Origin: Desertibaculum subflavum
GTDB lineage: Bacteria > Pseudomonadota > Alphaproteobacteria > Ferrovibrionales > Ferrovibrionaceae
Length of the DNA: 64,000 nucleotides
Assembly: GCA_003576705.1 (NCBI GenBank)
Contig: QOZS01000015.1
Location: 1-64,000 of the forward strand
Direction: 5' to 3'
The position numbers were made by a program, and so were the translations under genes. The notes below the pieces were generated by a model. The model saw only the letters and a program-made list of their open reading frames with translations, had not been told where the DNA came from and ran no database searches. Below, piece after piece: positions 6,845 through 15,478 of this stretch (within the stretch, counting starts at the first letter, position 1; every line of letters starts with the position of its first letter).

Positions 6845-9739
6845 ATGAAGCCGCATTTCGAGCTGTTCCGCTTCGGTCTTATTCGTGGGCCGCGTCCTGC
6901 ACGACAGGCCCGTGTTCTGCAGTTGCCCGATCCTCGGCCCGCTTTCATCGGCACCATCCTCAGCGGCGCCTCGCGTGATGATGTTCGCTTCGCTGTCGCC
7001 CGGTTCATCGGCACCGATGCATTCGAGCGCGACATTGACCGGCTGACATTGGCCGGCGTGCCGCTCACGCCGCTGCGCGACGACATCAGGGAGGTCGCGG
7101 ATCTTGGCGACGCCGAAGTAGCGGATACGGTCTCCGCGCGCCTCGGAGGAACAACACCCGCCGCGGCGCCAGGTCAGCGCACCGCCGACCTCAAGCGTCG
7201 GCTGGCGACCGGCATCGTCGCCCTGAAGTTCGGCTCCGATCTCATGCCGGGATTGCTCGCCGACTACGTCGAGCTGTTCAATCTCGTCGAGTTCCTGGAG
7301 GAGCTTGCGCGTGATCCCGCGCTCAATGCCGGCACAACCGGCCGGGAACGGCTGCAGCGACCCATAGCACTTCCGGCCGAACTGTTCCCGCATCTGCCCT
7401 GGCGGGGGGCGGAACCGCAGCAGAGCGCCGTGGCTGCCGATGAAGACTCCGGACCGGAGGAGTTGGCAGCCTTGGCCCCGCGCCGGCGCATCAGTATTGG
7501 CAGCAGCACGATGCTGCGCCCCGTCGCGACCCTCGCGACGGTCCCGCCGGGAGCGGCCGCGCCAGGCGGCCCTTCGGCGCAACCGGCCAACCCGCCCTCC
7601 GATCAGCCGCCGACGACTGTCGGCCTGCACCGGCCGGCACTGCTGCCGCTCTACGTCACCCGCCAGCAGATCAAGCGCTACGAAGGCGGCGAGATCGCCC
7701 ATATCGAGAATGTGCTCCGCAGCGAGCACAAGCAGCGTGACACCCGCCGGCTGCGGCGCATCGAAGAGACCTTCACCGTCGAGCAGGAACGGCGCGAGGA
7801 GGAAGAGCGCGACCAGCAGAGCACCGCCCAGCTCGATATCCAGCAGGAGGTGCAGTCGACCATCTCGGAGAGCGTTTCGAAGAGCTTCGGCGTCGCCGTC
7901 TCGGCCGGCTACGGCCCGTACTTTACCGTCTCGGCCAACTACAGCCAGGACAGTCAATCGGATTTCACGCGCGCACAACGCTTCGCCAGCGTCTTTGCGC
8001 GCGAGGTCGTCGAGAAAAGCGCGTCGAAGATCCTGCTGCGCACCAAGGAAACCAGGACAACCAAGCTGATCGAGGAGTTCGAGGAGAAGAACCAGCACGG
8101 CTTCGACAACCGCACCTCCGGCAGCAATATCCGAGGTGTCTACCAGTGGATCGACAAGGTCTATGAGAACCAGGTGTTCAACTATGGTCTCAGGCTGATC
8201 TTCGTCCTGCACGTGCCGGAACCGGCCACATTCCTGCAACGGACGGTCGCGCAGATGCTCGGCAGCGACGCGTTGGAGGAGCCCGAGCCCTTCACGCTTT
8301 CGCCCTGGCAGATCACCACGGACAATTACCGGAACCTCATTGGGCGCTATCGCGTCACCGATTTCGAGGAGCCGCCCCCCGGCCAGATCGTCATCCCCTA
8401 CACGAAGGTTGAACCGGCCATGAGTGCCGGCACCGGCGCGGGCGATACGCCCGCCGAGGGTGAGGAAGATGAGGAGAGCGGCGCGGGCAGCGCCGGGCAG
8501 AAGATCCAGACGTTCTACACGTCGGCGGAGTCCGTCAACATTCCGGCCGGCTACAGGGTGGCTCGCGTCCGTATCGCGACGAGCTTCAAACCGCTGACCA
8601 CGCAATTCCCGCAGCCCAAGGATGACGAGTTCTCGCCGGCAACCGTGGCCGAGTGGTCGGCGATTCACAACGCGCTTTACAAGGGCGTCCGTGTCACCAT
8701 CGGCACCGCAACGCATCATCACGCGGCACGCGATACCCTCGACTTGATTGGCACCGAGGAAAACGAGGGCAATGCCCTGCTCGGCGGGCCGATGCTGAGC
8801 TGGAAGGAGACCGAGTTCCCCTTCGAGTCCGAGGATGATCCGAAGCCGGCCTTCACCGACTTTCTCGGCAACCCGGAGAACGAATTCAGCGACCGTGTCT
8901 TCGCGCAGGGCTTCGATCGCGAGATCGAGCAGCTGCCGGTTATGATCAAGGCCGACTATGTCGATGTCTATGCCGTCCGGGCGGAGATCGTGGTGACGGC
9001 GGGCGAGCGGGCAATGAATGCCTGGCGCATCGGGATCCACAAGGCGATCGCCCAGGCCTATCAGCAACGCGTAGCGGAGTATCGCGAACGCCTGGCCGAG
9101 GCACAGACCTCAACCGGCATCGCCATCTCGGGGCGCAATCCGCTCGAGAACCGAGAGATCGAGCGGAACGAGCTGAAGCGGCACGCGATCCGGCTCATCA
9201 CCGGGCAGAGCTTCGGCGCTACCGGGGTGGAGATCTTCGACGAGATCCGCGGAAACTTCCCCCCCGCCGAGGCCCTGGCCAAGGGGCGCTATGCCGATTT
9301 CTTCGAAACGGCAATCGACTGGCGGAACATGACCTTCGAGCTCCACCCCTACTACTGGGCGCGTCGGCAGACCTGGATCGACCGCCTGCTCCTTACCGAT
9401 ACCGACACCGAGCATGCCCGCTTCCTCAAGTGTGGGTCGGCGACGGTCCGCGTGCCGATCGATCCGGAGTTCGAGTTCGAGGCATTGCACTTCCTCGAGA
9501 CAGGCCAGGTCTGGGCGGGCGGGGACGAGGCGCCCGTCGTCTCCGAGCAGAATGTCGCGCTTCTTGAGGAGATCCGTGCCCATCGCGAACTGCACGGCGA
9601 CGACGAGATCGCCGAGGGCAATCCGTTCTCGATCAGGCTGCCGACGACGCTGGTCGGCCTGCGGCCGGACGACGAGCTGCCCAGCTGGAGCTGGGATCCC
9701 GATGCCGGCGAATGGATCGCCGACGACGACAGCAACTAG
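6845..9739 (+). CDS. Large uncharacterised protein with RYEGGEIAHIENVL motif
   Basis: 964 residues, acidic, no signal peptide or membrane helix. Residues ~1-190 are globular, ~215-260 a Pro/Ala-rich linker, then at ~278-292 the block RYEGGEIAHIENVL, followed by a charged coiled segment (~293-340, rich in Glu/Arg), a Ser/Thr/Tyr-rich stretch (VAVSAGYGPYFTVSANYS) and GVYQWIDKVYENQVFNYGLR. I remember the same block order in large unnamed proteins of phylogenetically scattered bacteria; no function is assigned there to my knowledge. The alternation of coiled coil and Ser/Thr-rich strands suggests an assembly or surface-interaction protein, which is inference. It has a strong GAGGGAGG site 7 nt before ATG and is followed after 31 nt by the zincin-like gene. 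Confidence 0.85.
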   Translation: MKPHFELFRFGLIRGPRPARQARVLQLPDPRPAFIGTILSGASRDDVRFAVARFIGTDAFERDIDRLTLAGVPLTPLRDDIREVADLGDAEVADTVSARLGGTTPAAAPGQRTADLKRRLATGIVALKFGSDLMPGLLADYVELFNLVEFLEELARDPALNAGTTGRERLQRPIALPAELFPHLPWRGAEPQQSAVAADEDSGPEELAALAPRRRISIGSSTMLRPVATLATVPPGAAAPGGPSAQPANPPSDQPPTTVGLHRPALLPLYVTRQQIKRYEGGEIAHIENVLRSEHKQRDTRRLRRIEETFTVEQERREEEERDQQSTAQLDIQQEVQSTISESVSKSFGVAVSAGYGPYFTVSANYSQDSQSDFTRAQRFASVFAREVVEKSASKILLRTKETRTTKLIEEFEEKNQHGFDNRTSGSNIRGVYQWIDKVYENQVFNYGLRLIFVLHVPEPATFLQRTVAQMLGSDALEEPEPFTLSPWQITTDNYRNLIGRYRVTDFEEPPPGQIVIPYTKVEPAMSAGTGAGDTPAEGEEDEESGAGSAGQKIQTFYTSAESVNIPAGYRVARVRIATSFKPLTTQFPQPKDDEFSPATVAEWSAIHNALYKGVRVTIGTATHHHAARDTLDLIGTEENEGNALLGGPMLSWKETEFPFESEDDPKPAFTDFLGNPENEFSDRVFAQGFDREIEQLPVMIKADYVDVYAVRAEIVVTAGERAMNAWRIGIHKAIAQAYQQRVAEYRERLAEAQTSTGIAISGRNPLENREIERNELKRHAIRLITGQSFGATGVEIFDEIRGNFPPAEALAKGRYADFFETAIDWRNMTFELHPYYWARRQTWIDRLLLTDTDTEHARFLKCGSATVRVPIDPEFEFEALHFLETGQVWAGGDEAPVVSEQNVALLEEIRAHRELHGDDEIAEGNPFSIRLPTTLVGLRPDDELPSWSWDPDAGEWIADDDSN

Positions 9740-9770
9740 CTCCGCGCATCCCGGATCCACGAGGGCAATC

Positions 9771-10988
9771 ATGACCGACAGCTTGGCGAACAGTGGCGAA
9801 ATCGGGCTTACCCGGCTGGTCGGCCGGATCGTTGCCGGCGACCAGAAGCTGCCGTCGATCGACGAGTTGACGGAACTCGATGGCGATCAGCTTCAGTTCC
9901 TCCATAATCTGCTGAAAGGTGCGATCCGCTCCGGGCTGTCGGCCGCTTCGGAGGGGCATGTCCGCAAGTTCAGCCGGGAGCGACTCGCCCCCGCTCTCCG
10001 GCTGAAGCTCAGCAAGGCAATCGTGGACAGGGCGCGCGCGTTGATCGACGCACGCAGTGATTTGATGTTCCTCACCCGGCTTCGAGCAACCGAGCTACAC
10101 ACGTTCATCAACAGCGCGGAACTGTTTCCGGAGAAGCTTAAGGCCGAGAGGAAGCGAGTGGGCCCGCGCAGCACCGCCATGATCGACCTGCAGGTCGAGT
10201 TCATTGCCGGCCACTTGGATGAATTCTCAGATGCCGAGCTGAACCGCGTCACCATGGCAATGGCGCTCGTCGAGGTCGCAATCGGGTATGACGCTGCCGA
10301 GGCATTTTTCCAAACCTACGGCGAGAACAGCCTGGAAAAGGATTCGGGTCTCGCGGCGGATGAGGGCGAGACCGTCACCAATTTTTTCGGGTCTGCCTGG
10401 ACAACGTCCATTTCGCCCGAGCTTCTCAGCGGCAAATTCTCCGCGGCGAGGATCGCGGCAATCCTGATGCATGAGCTGGTCCATGTCGGCCAGCCTCGCC
10501 AGGGTGGCGGCGGGAACATCTCGATCCATCTGGGCGAAGGCCGCCCCTATGGCGTCGACTGGGCCATCGCCGATGCGCTCAACGATGACGTGCGCCGAGC
10601 CGCCACGGAGGCCTTCATGCGGGGTGGCCTTCTGTCGAACGCAAACGAGGTGGCCGACTATTGCGTGACCTGCGTTGCCGCCTCGGTGCTGGGTGGCCTG
10701 CGCGTCGGGACCAGGCCGTCGGGCCTGCCGAGCAATCTTCAAATGGATTCCGAGCGAGCCGATCGCCTTTTCGTCGAGCTGGTAACCTCGATACCTGACA
10801 AATATTCAACGGAGCTGATGTCATACCTGAATGATCTGGGTCGAGCCTTTCCCGCCGCAGCCCCGAATCGCGGCGGATGGATCAACCGCAATTCAAGAAT
10901 TCCTGCGATTTGCCGCTTCAAGGAGGCGAAAAGCACGCTGTTCGATCAGATTTCCGACGGCACCTTCGCCTTGCCGCCGCCTCAGTGA
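9771..10988 (+). CDS. Unknown protein with HELVH zincin motif (putative metallopeptidase)
   Basis: 405 residues, soluble. The only catalytic clue is LMHELVHVGQ at about residue 230, matching the HExxH zinc-binding helix of zincin metallopeptidases; a downstream Glu or His third ligand cannot be fixed by eye, though NEVADYC (about 290) is a candidate. The N-terminal ~200 residues are helical and unrecognised. ATG at 9771 is preceded by GAGGG; the reading frame is open further upstream but that part overlaps the preceding gene. Placement 31 nt behind the 964-residue protein suggests one operon, so it may process or act with that protein. Peptidase activity is inferred, not shown. Confidence 0.8.
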   Translation: MTDSLANSGEIGLTRLVGRIVAGDQKLPSIDELTELDGDQLQFLHNLLKGAIRSGLSAASEGHVRKFSRERLAPALRLKLSKAIVDRARALIDARSDLMFLTRLRATELHTFINSAELFPEKLKAERKRVGPRSTAMIDLQVEFIAGHLDEFSDAELNRVTMAMALVEVAIGYDAAEAFFQTYGENSLEKDSGLAADEGETVTNFFGSAWTTSISPELLSGKFSAARIAAILMHELVHVGQPRQGGGGNISIHLGEGRPYGVDWAIADALNDDVRRAATEAFMRGGLLSNANEVADYCVTCVAASVLGGLRVGTRPSGLPSNLQMDSERADRLFVELVTSIPDKYSTELMSYLNDLGRAFPAAAPNRGGWINRNSRIPAICRFKEAKSTLFDQISDGTFALPPPQ

Positions 10989-10998
10989 TCGCAGCGGC

Positions 10999-12039
10999 TC
11001 ACGCCTGTCGTGGCATGATGGGATTTGTACGCTCATTGAGCCTTCGTCGGTGTTGCGCCGGCGCGATGACCGACAGGCGTTCCCGGAGCCGGCGGACACC
11101 CTCGGTCGTCCAACGTCCGCCGTAGGGGCGCTGAACGCCGCGTGAAGTGAAGGCGCGTGCGATCTCTTGATCGGCCTCAATTCCTTTAAGCGCCAACTCC
11201 TCGAGGATCTGCGCCCATCGAAGCGCGCGCTCGTTTGCCAGTCGTTGGACAGCCGCGCGCCTGGCCGCGATCATCTTCAGAAGAAGCTCGCGTCGCAGCG
11301 GTGCGCGAGGCGGCTGGTAATCCGGCTCATGCGCCTTGATGAGCTTCTTCACGGTGTCGATGTACCAGCGACCTCTGCCGCTCGCGGTCGGGATGCCTTG
11401 CGCGGTCAGCGCCTTGGCGATGGCCTTGTAGCCGGTGATGCCCTGGCGCCGCAGGTCGTGGATCACCGGCATCGTCGCCTGCACGAAACGTTCGTGCTGC
11501 GCGGCGCGCGCGATATCGGCCAACCGACGCATCTCGCGGATCTGCTCCGGCGTGCGCCCCCTTGTGCCAAGCGGTTTGCCGAGGCGGTACATCGTTTCCG
11601 TCACGGCAGCACGGCGCGCCGAGAGCAGGTCAGCCTCATACTCGGCGACCGCCGCCAGGAAATGCACCGTGAGCCGGTTCGCCATCGGCAGATCCGCGGC
11701 CACGAACTCGACCCGCGCCTCCATCAGCCGCGCGATCAGGGCGACGTTCCGCGCGAGCCGATCGAGCCTGGCAATGACGAGCACCGCGCGCTTCCGTCGG
11801 CAGCGCGCGAGCGCGCGCATCAGCTCCGGCCGATCGCGCTCCGTCTTCCGCCCGCTCTCGATCTCAGTGAAGGCGGCGATCAGGGTGCCGCCATTGCCGG
11901 CGACGAACTTCTCGACCATCGCCTGCTGGGCCGGAATGCCAAACCGTGAAACATCACCCTGCGGCTTGGTGCTGACCCGGTAGTAGCCGACGAAGAGCCG
12001 GCCTTGCAGGTTGGGTGTCAGTGCTTCGGTGGCGACCAA
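10999..12039 (-). CDS. Serine recombinase (resolvase/invertase family), second of tandem pair
   Basis: 346-residue site-specific recombinase. Catalytic Ser in GYYRVSTKPQ near residue 22, plus ARLDRLARN and the HFLAAVAEYEADLLSARR block of the resolvase domain (residues ~15-155); the rest holds two short Recombinase-type DNA-binding segments. No usable ATG precedes the catalytic Ser; the TTG at 12039 follows GGGAGAAGG, so I use it. It overlaps the first recombinase by 86 nt in another frame, implying coupled translation. Shorter than the large serine integrases (500 or more residues) and lacking their Zn ribbon. It probably acts together with its partner. Confidence 0.88.
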   Translation of the reverse strand: MVATEALTPNLQGRLFVGYYRVSTKPQGDVSRFGIPAQQAMVEKFVAGNGGTLIAAFTEIESGRKTERDRPELMRALARCRRKRAVLVIARLDRLARNVALIARLMEARVEFVAADLPMANRLTVHFLAAVAEYEADLLSARRAAVTETMYRLGKPLGTRGRTPEQIREMRRLADIARAAQHERFVQATMPVIHDLRRQGITGYKAIAKALTAQGIPTASGRGRWYIDTVKKLIKAHEPDYQPPRAPLRRELLLKMIAARRAAVQRLANERALRWAQILEELALKGIEADQEIARAFTSRGVQRPYGGRWTTEGVRRLRERLSVIAPAQHRRRLNERTNPIMPRQA

Positions 12040-13039
12040 GGGCCTTCTCCCCGCGTTCGATGATCTGCTTCAAACCCCATGAGCTCCAATGCGGCCGGTC
12101 GCGCCGGGTCGGGATGCGCCGCTCGTCAAGGGCATGCGCCAGATCGACCCAGGTGGTGATCCCATCGGCCCTGAGCTGGTCGACGAGCGGCACGAGGGAT
12201 TTCGCGAAGTTGACCGCGATCTGGGCCGAGCGGATGTGGTTCGCCCGGGCCCGCATGGCGGCGTATTCCTGCAGCCGTCCGGGCCGCACCAGGGGCGAGG
12301 AGGGATCGGCGCGTCGGATCATCCCGGCGACGGTGCCGTCATACCAGGGGCCTCTGTTGTAGAAGGTCGGGATCTTGCGCCGGTTCAAGGCACGGGCGAT
12401 GGCCGCGCAGGTGGTGCAGCCGGAGACCCGGAGCTCGTCGATGATGGGGAGAAGCGCCTTGGCGAAGCGGTTCAGGCGCTCCTGGTTGATGGCGAGGCCC
12501 CGGGCGGCAGCCTCGCGCTGGCGCTTTTTGCTCATGCGCGCGAAGCCGATCTTGCCGCCGGCATTCTTGTAGGCGGCGAGCGCCTCGCGGATCCGGGCAC
12601 CGGTGATGCGCCGCTCATACTCGGCGACCGCGGCCAGGATATGGATGGTGAAGCGGTTCGCCTGCGGCACATCGGCCGCCACGAAATCCACGCCTTCCTT
12701 GATCAGGTTGGCGACGATCAGGACGCTCCGCGCCAGGCGGTCGAGGCGCGCCACCAGAAGCGTCGCAGTCTTCCGCCGACAGAGCTCCAGCGCGGCCCGG
12801 AGCGCGGGCCGGTCCTCAGGCTTCCGATGGGCAGCGTCCTGCTCCTCGAATTCGGCAATCAGCTCGCCGCCATATTGGCCGAGGAAGGCACGTACACTCG
12901 CATGCTGGGCGGCGAGTCCGAGCCCGGAGCGCTGCTGCGGGACCGTGCTGACGCGATAGTAGGCGACGTATTGCTTGGGCTTGGGCCTCCGCGGCCCTCG
13001 GCCTGATCGACCAGGCCGTATGGCATCCGACCCCACCAT
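11954..13039 (-). CDS. Serine recombinase, first of tandem pair
   Basis: 361-residue resolvase-fold recombinase with catalytic Ser in YYRVSTVPQQ near residue 29, ARLDRLARS, and HILAAVAEYERRITGARIRE at the end of the catalytic domain. The C-terminal half shows two repeated Recombinase-like DNA-binding segments (DELRVSGCTTCAAIARALNR and DQLRADGITTWVDLAHALDE). ATG at 13039 is preceded by AGGAGG. It is paralogous to the downstream gene, and the 86-nt overlap argues for an obligate two-subunit recombinase. A promoter region with a LexA-type box lies about 170 nt upstream, though facing the other gene. Confidence 0.88.
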   Translation of the reverse strand: MVGSDAIRPGRSGRGPRRPKPKQYVAYYRVSTVPQQRSGLGLAAQHASVRAFLGQYGGELIAEFEEQDAAHRKPEDRPALRAALELCRRKTATLLVARLDRLARSVLIVANLIKEGVDFVAADVPQANRFTIHILAAVAEYERRITGARIREALAAYKNAGGKIGFARMSKKRQREAAARGLAINQERLNRFAKALLPIIDELRVSGCTTCAAIARALNRRKIPTFYNRGPWYDGTVAGMIRRADPSSPLVRPGRLQEYAAMRARANHIRSAQIAVNFAKSLVPLVDQLRADGITTWVDLAHALDERRIPTRRDRPHWSSWGLKQIIERGEKALGRHRSTDTQPARPALRRLLPGQHQAAG

Positions 13040-13192
13040 TGGCGCCTCCTCTCGAGGACACGGCCGGGCGCGTGCTCAGCGAGCCTACGCTTCAGCGATC
13101 CGCCGCGTCCGGACCGGATTCCAGGTATCAGGCCGCTCGTTCCGACCATCCGCGTGCGTCGCCGGGATGGCGCGCAATGTCGGGATTTGCTG

Positions 13193-13221
13193 TTGACTCA
13201 AATATGTGTTCTCTTTATGTT
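13193..13221 (+). promoter_or_regulatory. Sigma-70-type promoter
   Basis: TTGACT at 13193-13198 and TATGTT at 13216-13221 with a 17-nt spacer, in a locally AT-rich patch upstream of the gene at 13299. The -10 lies inside a LexA-type box. Confidence 0.5.
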
Positions 13222-13222
13222 C
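13208..13222 (+). promoter_or_regulatory. Alphaproteobacterial LexA (SOS) box
   Basis: Exact GTTC-N7-GTTC direct repeat, the known operator type of alphaproteobacterial LexA. It overlaps the -10 of the predicted promoter, the place where a repressor would block initiation. Likely makes the 13299 gene, and perhaps the divergent recombinase pair, DNA-damage inducible. Confidence 0.6.
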
Positions 13223-13298
13223 TCATATGCCTTTTGAGGGCATTTCCCGGCCCGAGGGCCGGAGCTGAGAGCGGATCGCGCTTGGTTGGGAGGGTTCG

Positions 13299-13853
13299 AT
13301 GCACACGGAAACTTTGCAGCGGCCCAAGGCATCGGCACAGCCGGACATCCCCCCGGCGGCACATCTGGCCTGCGATGTCGCCAGGTTCAGCAGCCGGCCG
13401 GATGACCCCGTGCTGTTCCTGGTGCTGCGGGCGCGGGCGAAGGCCTTGGCGGCGGAGATGACGGGCGACGCGCGCTTTCTTGGTTGGTCCGAGCCTCTCA
13501 CGCGGCAGATACGGCGCCAACTGATCGACGAGTTGCCTCGGATCGAGGAAGCCGTGCCAGCCGAAGAAGCTTTTCGTTCGAACGACGCTGCGGCCGAGCC
13601 GCCTCGCGCGCTGACCTATCTCCTCTACATGCTGCTGCCGCAGACCGAGCGCGACGCCGTGCTGCCTTCGCTGAAGCGGGCCTATGCGCACGACGTGCTG
13701 CCGGGTTTCGGGCGCGCCGCTGCGGGCCTCTGGTATGCCAAGCAGGTGCTATCGGCGATCGTCCTGCAGAATCCGCTCTGGCGCTGGCTGCTGCTCGGCG
13801 GCGGCCTGATCAAGCTGCTGGAATGGACGCTGCGCTGGAAGCGCGGGCCGTGA
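13299..13853 (+). CDS. Hypothetical protein with C-terminal membrane helix, SOS-type promoter
   Basis: 184 residues, not recognised. Mostly helical; a single strongly hydrophobic segment near the end (NPLWRWLLLGGGLIKLLEW, about 158-176) is followed by a basic tail, suggesting a tail-anchored inner-membrane protein with the bulk in the cytoplasm. ATG at 13299 follows GGGAGGG. The predicted promoter 80 nt upstream carries a GTTC-N7-GTTC box, so expression is probably repressed by LexA. A membrane-anchored, damage-inducible protein could be a division inhibitor, a stress effector or a toxin; none of these is supported by homology. Confidence 0.7.
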   Translation: MHTETLQRPKASAQPDIPPAAHLACDVARFSSRPDDPVLFLVLRARAKALAAEMTGDARFLGWSEPLTRQIRRQLIDELPRIEEAVPAEEAFRSNDAAAEPPRALTYLLYMLLPQTERDAVLPSLKRAYAHDVLPGFGRAAAGLWYAKQVLSAIVLQNPLWRWLLLGGGLIKLLEWTLRWKRGP

Positions 13854-13935
13854 CGCGGTTCCGAATTGAGCTGCACAAGCGTGCCGGCAATGATGGGCAC
13901 CACGTACATCGAAACGCGGACTGAAAGGGCTAGGG

Positions 13936-14142
13936 TTGGTGGTCGACGATCTTGACATCTGGCGATCCGCCAAACTGCTTTTGAACAGCCATGGCGCCAA
14001 AGCGGATCAGGTGGCGCTGTCGAAGATGGATGCGATGCGCGTCAAAGGGGATGCGGAAGGCGTCGTAGTGTGGCGACGGATCCTTGCCGCCATCTCGGAA
14101 CTGCGGCGAGACCGACCGATCGGCGATGAGAGCCTCCACTGA
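13936..14142 (+). CDS. Small DUF6961-like protein
   Basis: 68 residues with the pattern W-x3-LL-x3-HG...A...GD..G..VW.RIL seen in the small alphaproteobacterial DUF6961 group (DIWRSAKLLLNSHGAKA, then GDAEGVVVWRRILAA). Function unknown. No ATG is available before the conserved Trp; TTG 13936 or GTG 13939 follow a GGGCTAGGG stretch. It lies 80 nt after the LexA-box gene in the same direction and may share its transcript. Family name is a recollection of the pattern. Confidence 0.6.
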   Translation: MVVDDLDIWRSAKLLLNSHGAKADQVALSKMDAMRVKGDAEGVVVWRRILAAISELRRDRPIGDESLH

Positions 14143-14151
14143 TGCGCGAAG

Positions 14152-14397
14152 ATGGCATTGTCATATCAGTGGGCACCGATGAGTAACTGGAAACCCCTCT
14201 CCACGCCGGCCGACGCGATCGATCGCGCCGTGCGGCTCTACCAACTGGCTCGAAAGCTCGAAGCAACCGCAAGCAAGGTCGGCGACATCGACATGCTCCG
14301 GACAGCAACGCGCATGCGGGCCAAGGCCGAGGCGCTCGCCGAGATCGGGCTGGGGCATTTCGGCGACGATGTGCCGGAGGCCATGCCGCGGAAATGA
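14152..14397 (+). CDS. Small hypothetical protein
   Basis: 81 residues, unrecognised, predicted largely helical (IDRAVRLYQLARKLEATASK, then MRAKAEALAEIGLGHFG). It starts 9 nt after the preceding small gene; an internal ATG at 14179 (MSNWKPL) is an alternative start. Coding status rests on codon usage like its neighbours and on its position in a compact array of small genes. Confidence 0.5.
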   Translation: MALSYQWAPMSNWKPLSTPADAIDRAVRLYQLARKLEATASKVGDIDMLRTATRMRAKAEALAEIGLGHFGDDVPEAMPRK

Positions 14398-14576
14398 TCA
14401 CCCGCAGACGCTTTTTCCGGTTCCGCCCATGAAGGCATCCTGGAATGTCAGCCTCTGTTCCCGCGGTCGCGCCTCGATCCCCAGGTACACGGCAACGCGA
14501 CCACGCGCCCACGGTCCTGAAAGGTTACCGGGAGCTTTAAAGCAACCTTAAGCAGGGCGCCGCCACGCTCTCCCCC

Positions 14577-15401
14577 ATGCGCCATGCCCCAGGAACTCGA
14601 GGCGGACGCCACCAGCACCCCGCTGCTGATCGGCGGCGGTATTGGCGTGGCAAGGCCAAAGTGCGCCGCAATCCCCGCCGGGCAAAGCTCTTCGCGTCGG
14701 CGGCCATATTTGTGGGCGTGATTCTGGGCAGTCTTCTGCTCGCCTGGGATCGCGGTTGGATGTTCGATGCCAAGCCGGCATTCGCCAGCGAGGCGATCTC
14801 GGGCCGCGCCTCGGTCATCGACGGCGACACCCTCGAAATCCACGGCCAGCGCATCCGCCTGCATGGCATCGACGCGCCGGAGAGCGCGCAGACCTGCAAG
14901 GACGACCGCGGCGGCAGCCATCGCTGCGGCCAGCGAGCGGCGCTCGCTCTGTCGAACAAAATCGGCGAGCGACCCGTCGCGTGCGCGCCGCGCGGCACTG
15001 ACCGGTACCAGCGGATTATCGCTGTCTGCCACCTGGGCGGAGAGGATCTGAATGCCTGGCTGGTCAGCGTGGGCTGGGCCATCGCCTATCGGCGCTTTTC
15101 GACTGACTATGTCAGCCACGAGGATGCCGCGCGCGAGGCCAAACGCGGCCTCTGGGCCGGCACGTTCACGCCGCCGGAGGAATGGCGGCGCGCCCAGGGC
15201 AGCTCGGCACCCTCCTCCGCTTCAGATCAGAAGAGCGGCTGCCTCATCAAGGGAAACATCAGCAGCAAGGGCGAGCGGATCTATCACGTGCCAGGCGGCG
15301 ACTTCTATGACCAGACCCGGATCGACCCGCTCAAGGGCGAGCGGATGTTCTGCTCCGAGGCAGAGGCACGCGCAGCCGGCTGGCGCCGTTCGAAACGATA
15401 G
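14577..15401 (+). CDS. Membrane-anchored thermonuclease-family (SNase) protein
   Basis: 274 residues. A basic N-terminus leads to a membrane helix at about 39-56 (FASAAIFVGVILGSLLLAW); the staphylococcal-nuclease fold follows at ~75-205 with VIDGDTLEIHGQRIRLHGID and APE (catalytic Asp/Arg/Glu region), RYQRIIAVCHLGGEDLNAW and the end signature EAKRGLWAGTF. The tail (CLIKGNISSKGERIYHVPGG and DFYDQTRID) matches the short C-terminal domain often found after SNase in alphaproteobacteria. A secreted or periplasmic nucleic-acid hydrolase is expected, but alphaproteobacterial members vary in activity. A frameshifted relative lies at 25,700. Start uncertain: a GTG near 14660 would remove only the basic leader. 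Confidence 0.85.
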   Translation: MRHAPGTRGGRHQHPAADRRRYWRGKAKVRRNPRRAKLFASAAIFVGVILGSLLLAWDRGWMFDAKPAFASEAISGRASVIDGDTLEIHGQRIRLHGIDAPESAQTCKDDRGGSHRCGQRAALALSNKIGERPVACAPRGTDRYQRIIAVCHLGGEDLNAWLVSVGWAIAYRRFSTDYVSHEDAAREAKRGLWAGTFTPPEEWRRAQGSSAPSSASDQKSGCLIKGNISSKGERIYHVPGGDFYDQTRIDPLKGERMFCSEAEARAAGWRRSKR

Positions 15402-15478
15402 CCTGCCACTCGCCCGGTGATTCACTGATACAAGACAGCCGCGAACGATCGAAGCAGGTCTTGGCAGAACAGCTCGAC

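Noticed and set aside
6116..9067. 983-codon open frame on the minus strand
   Set aside because: GC-driven shadow of the 964-residue gene and RepB relic; composition typical of antisense frames and no ribosome site.
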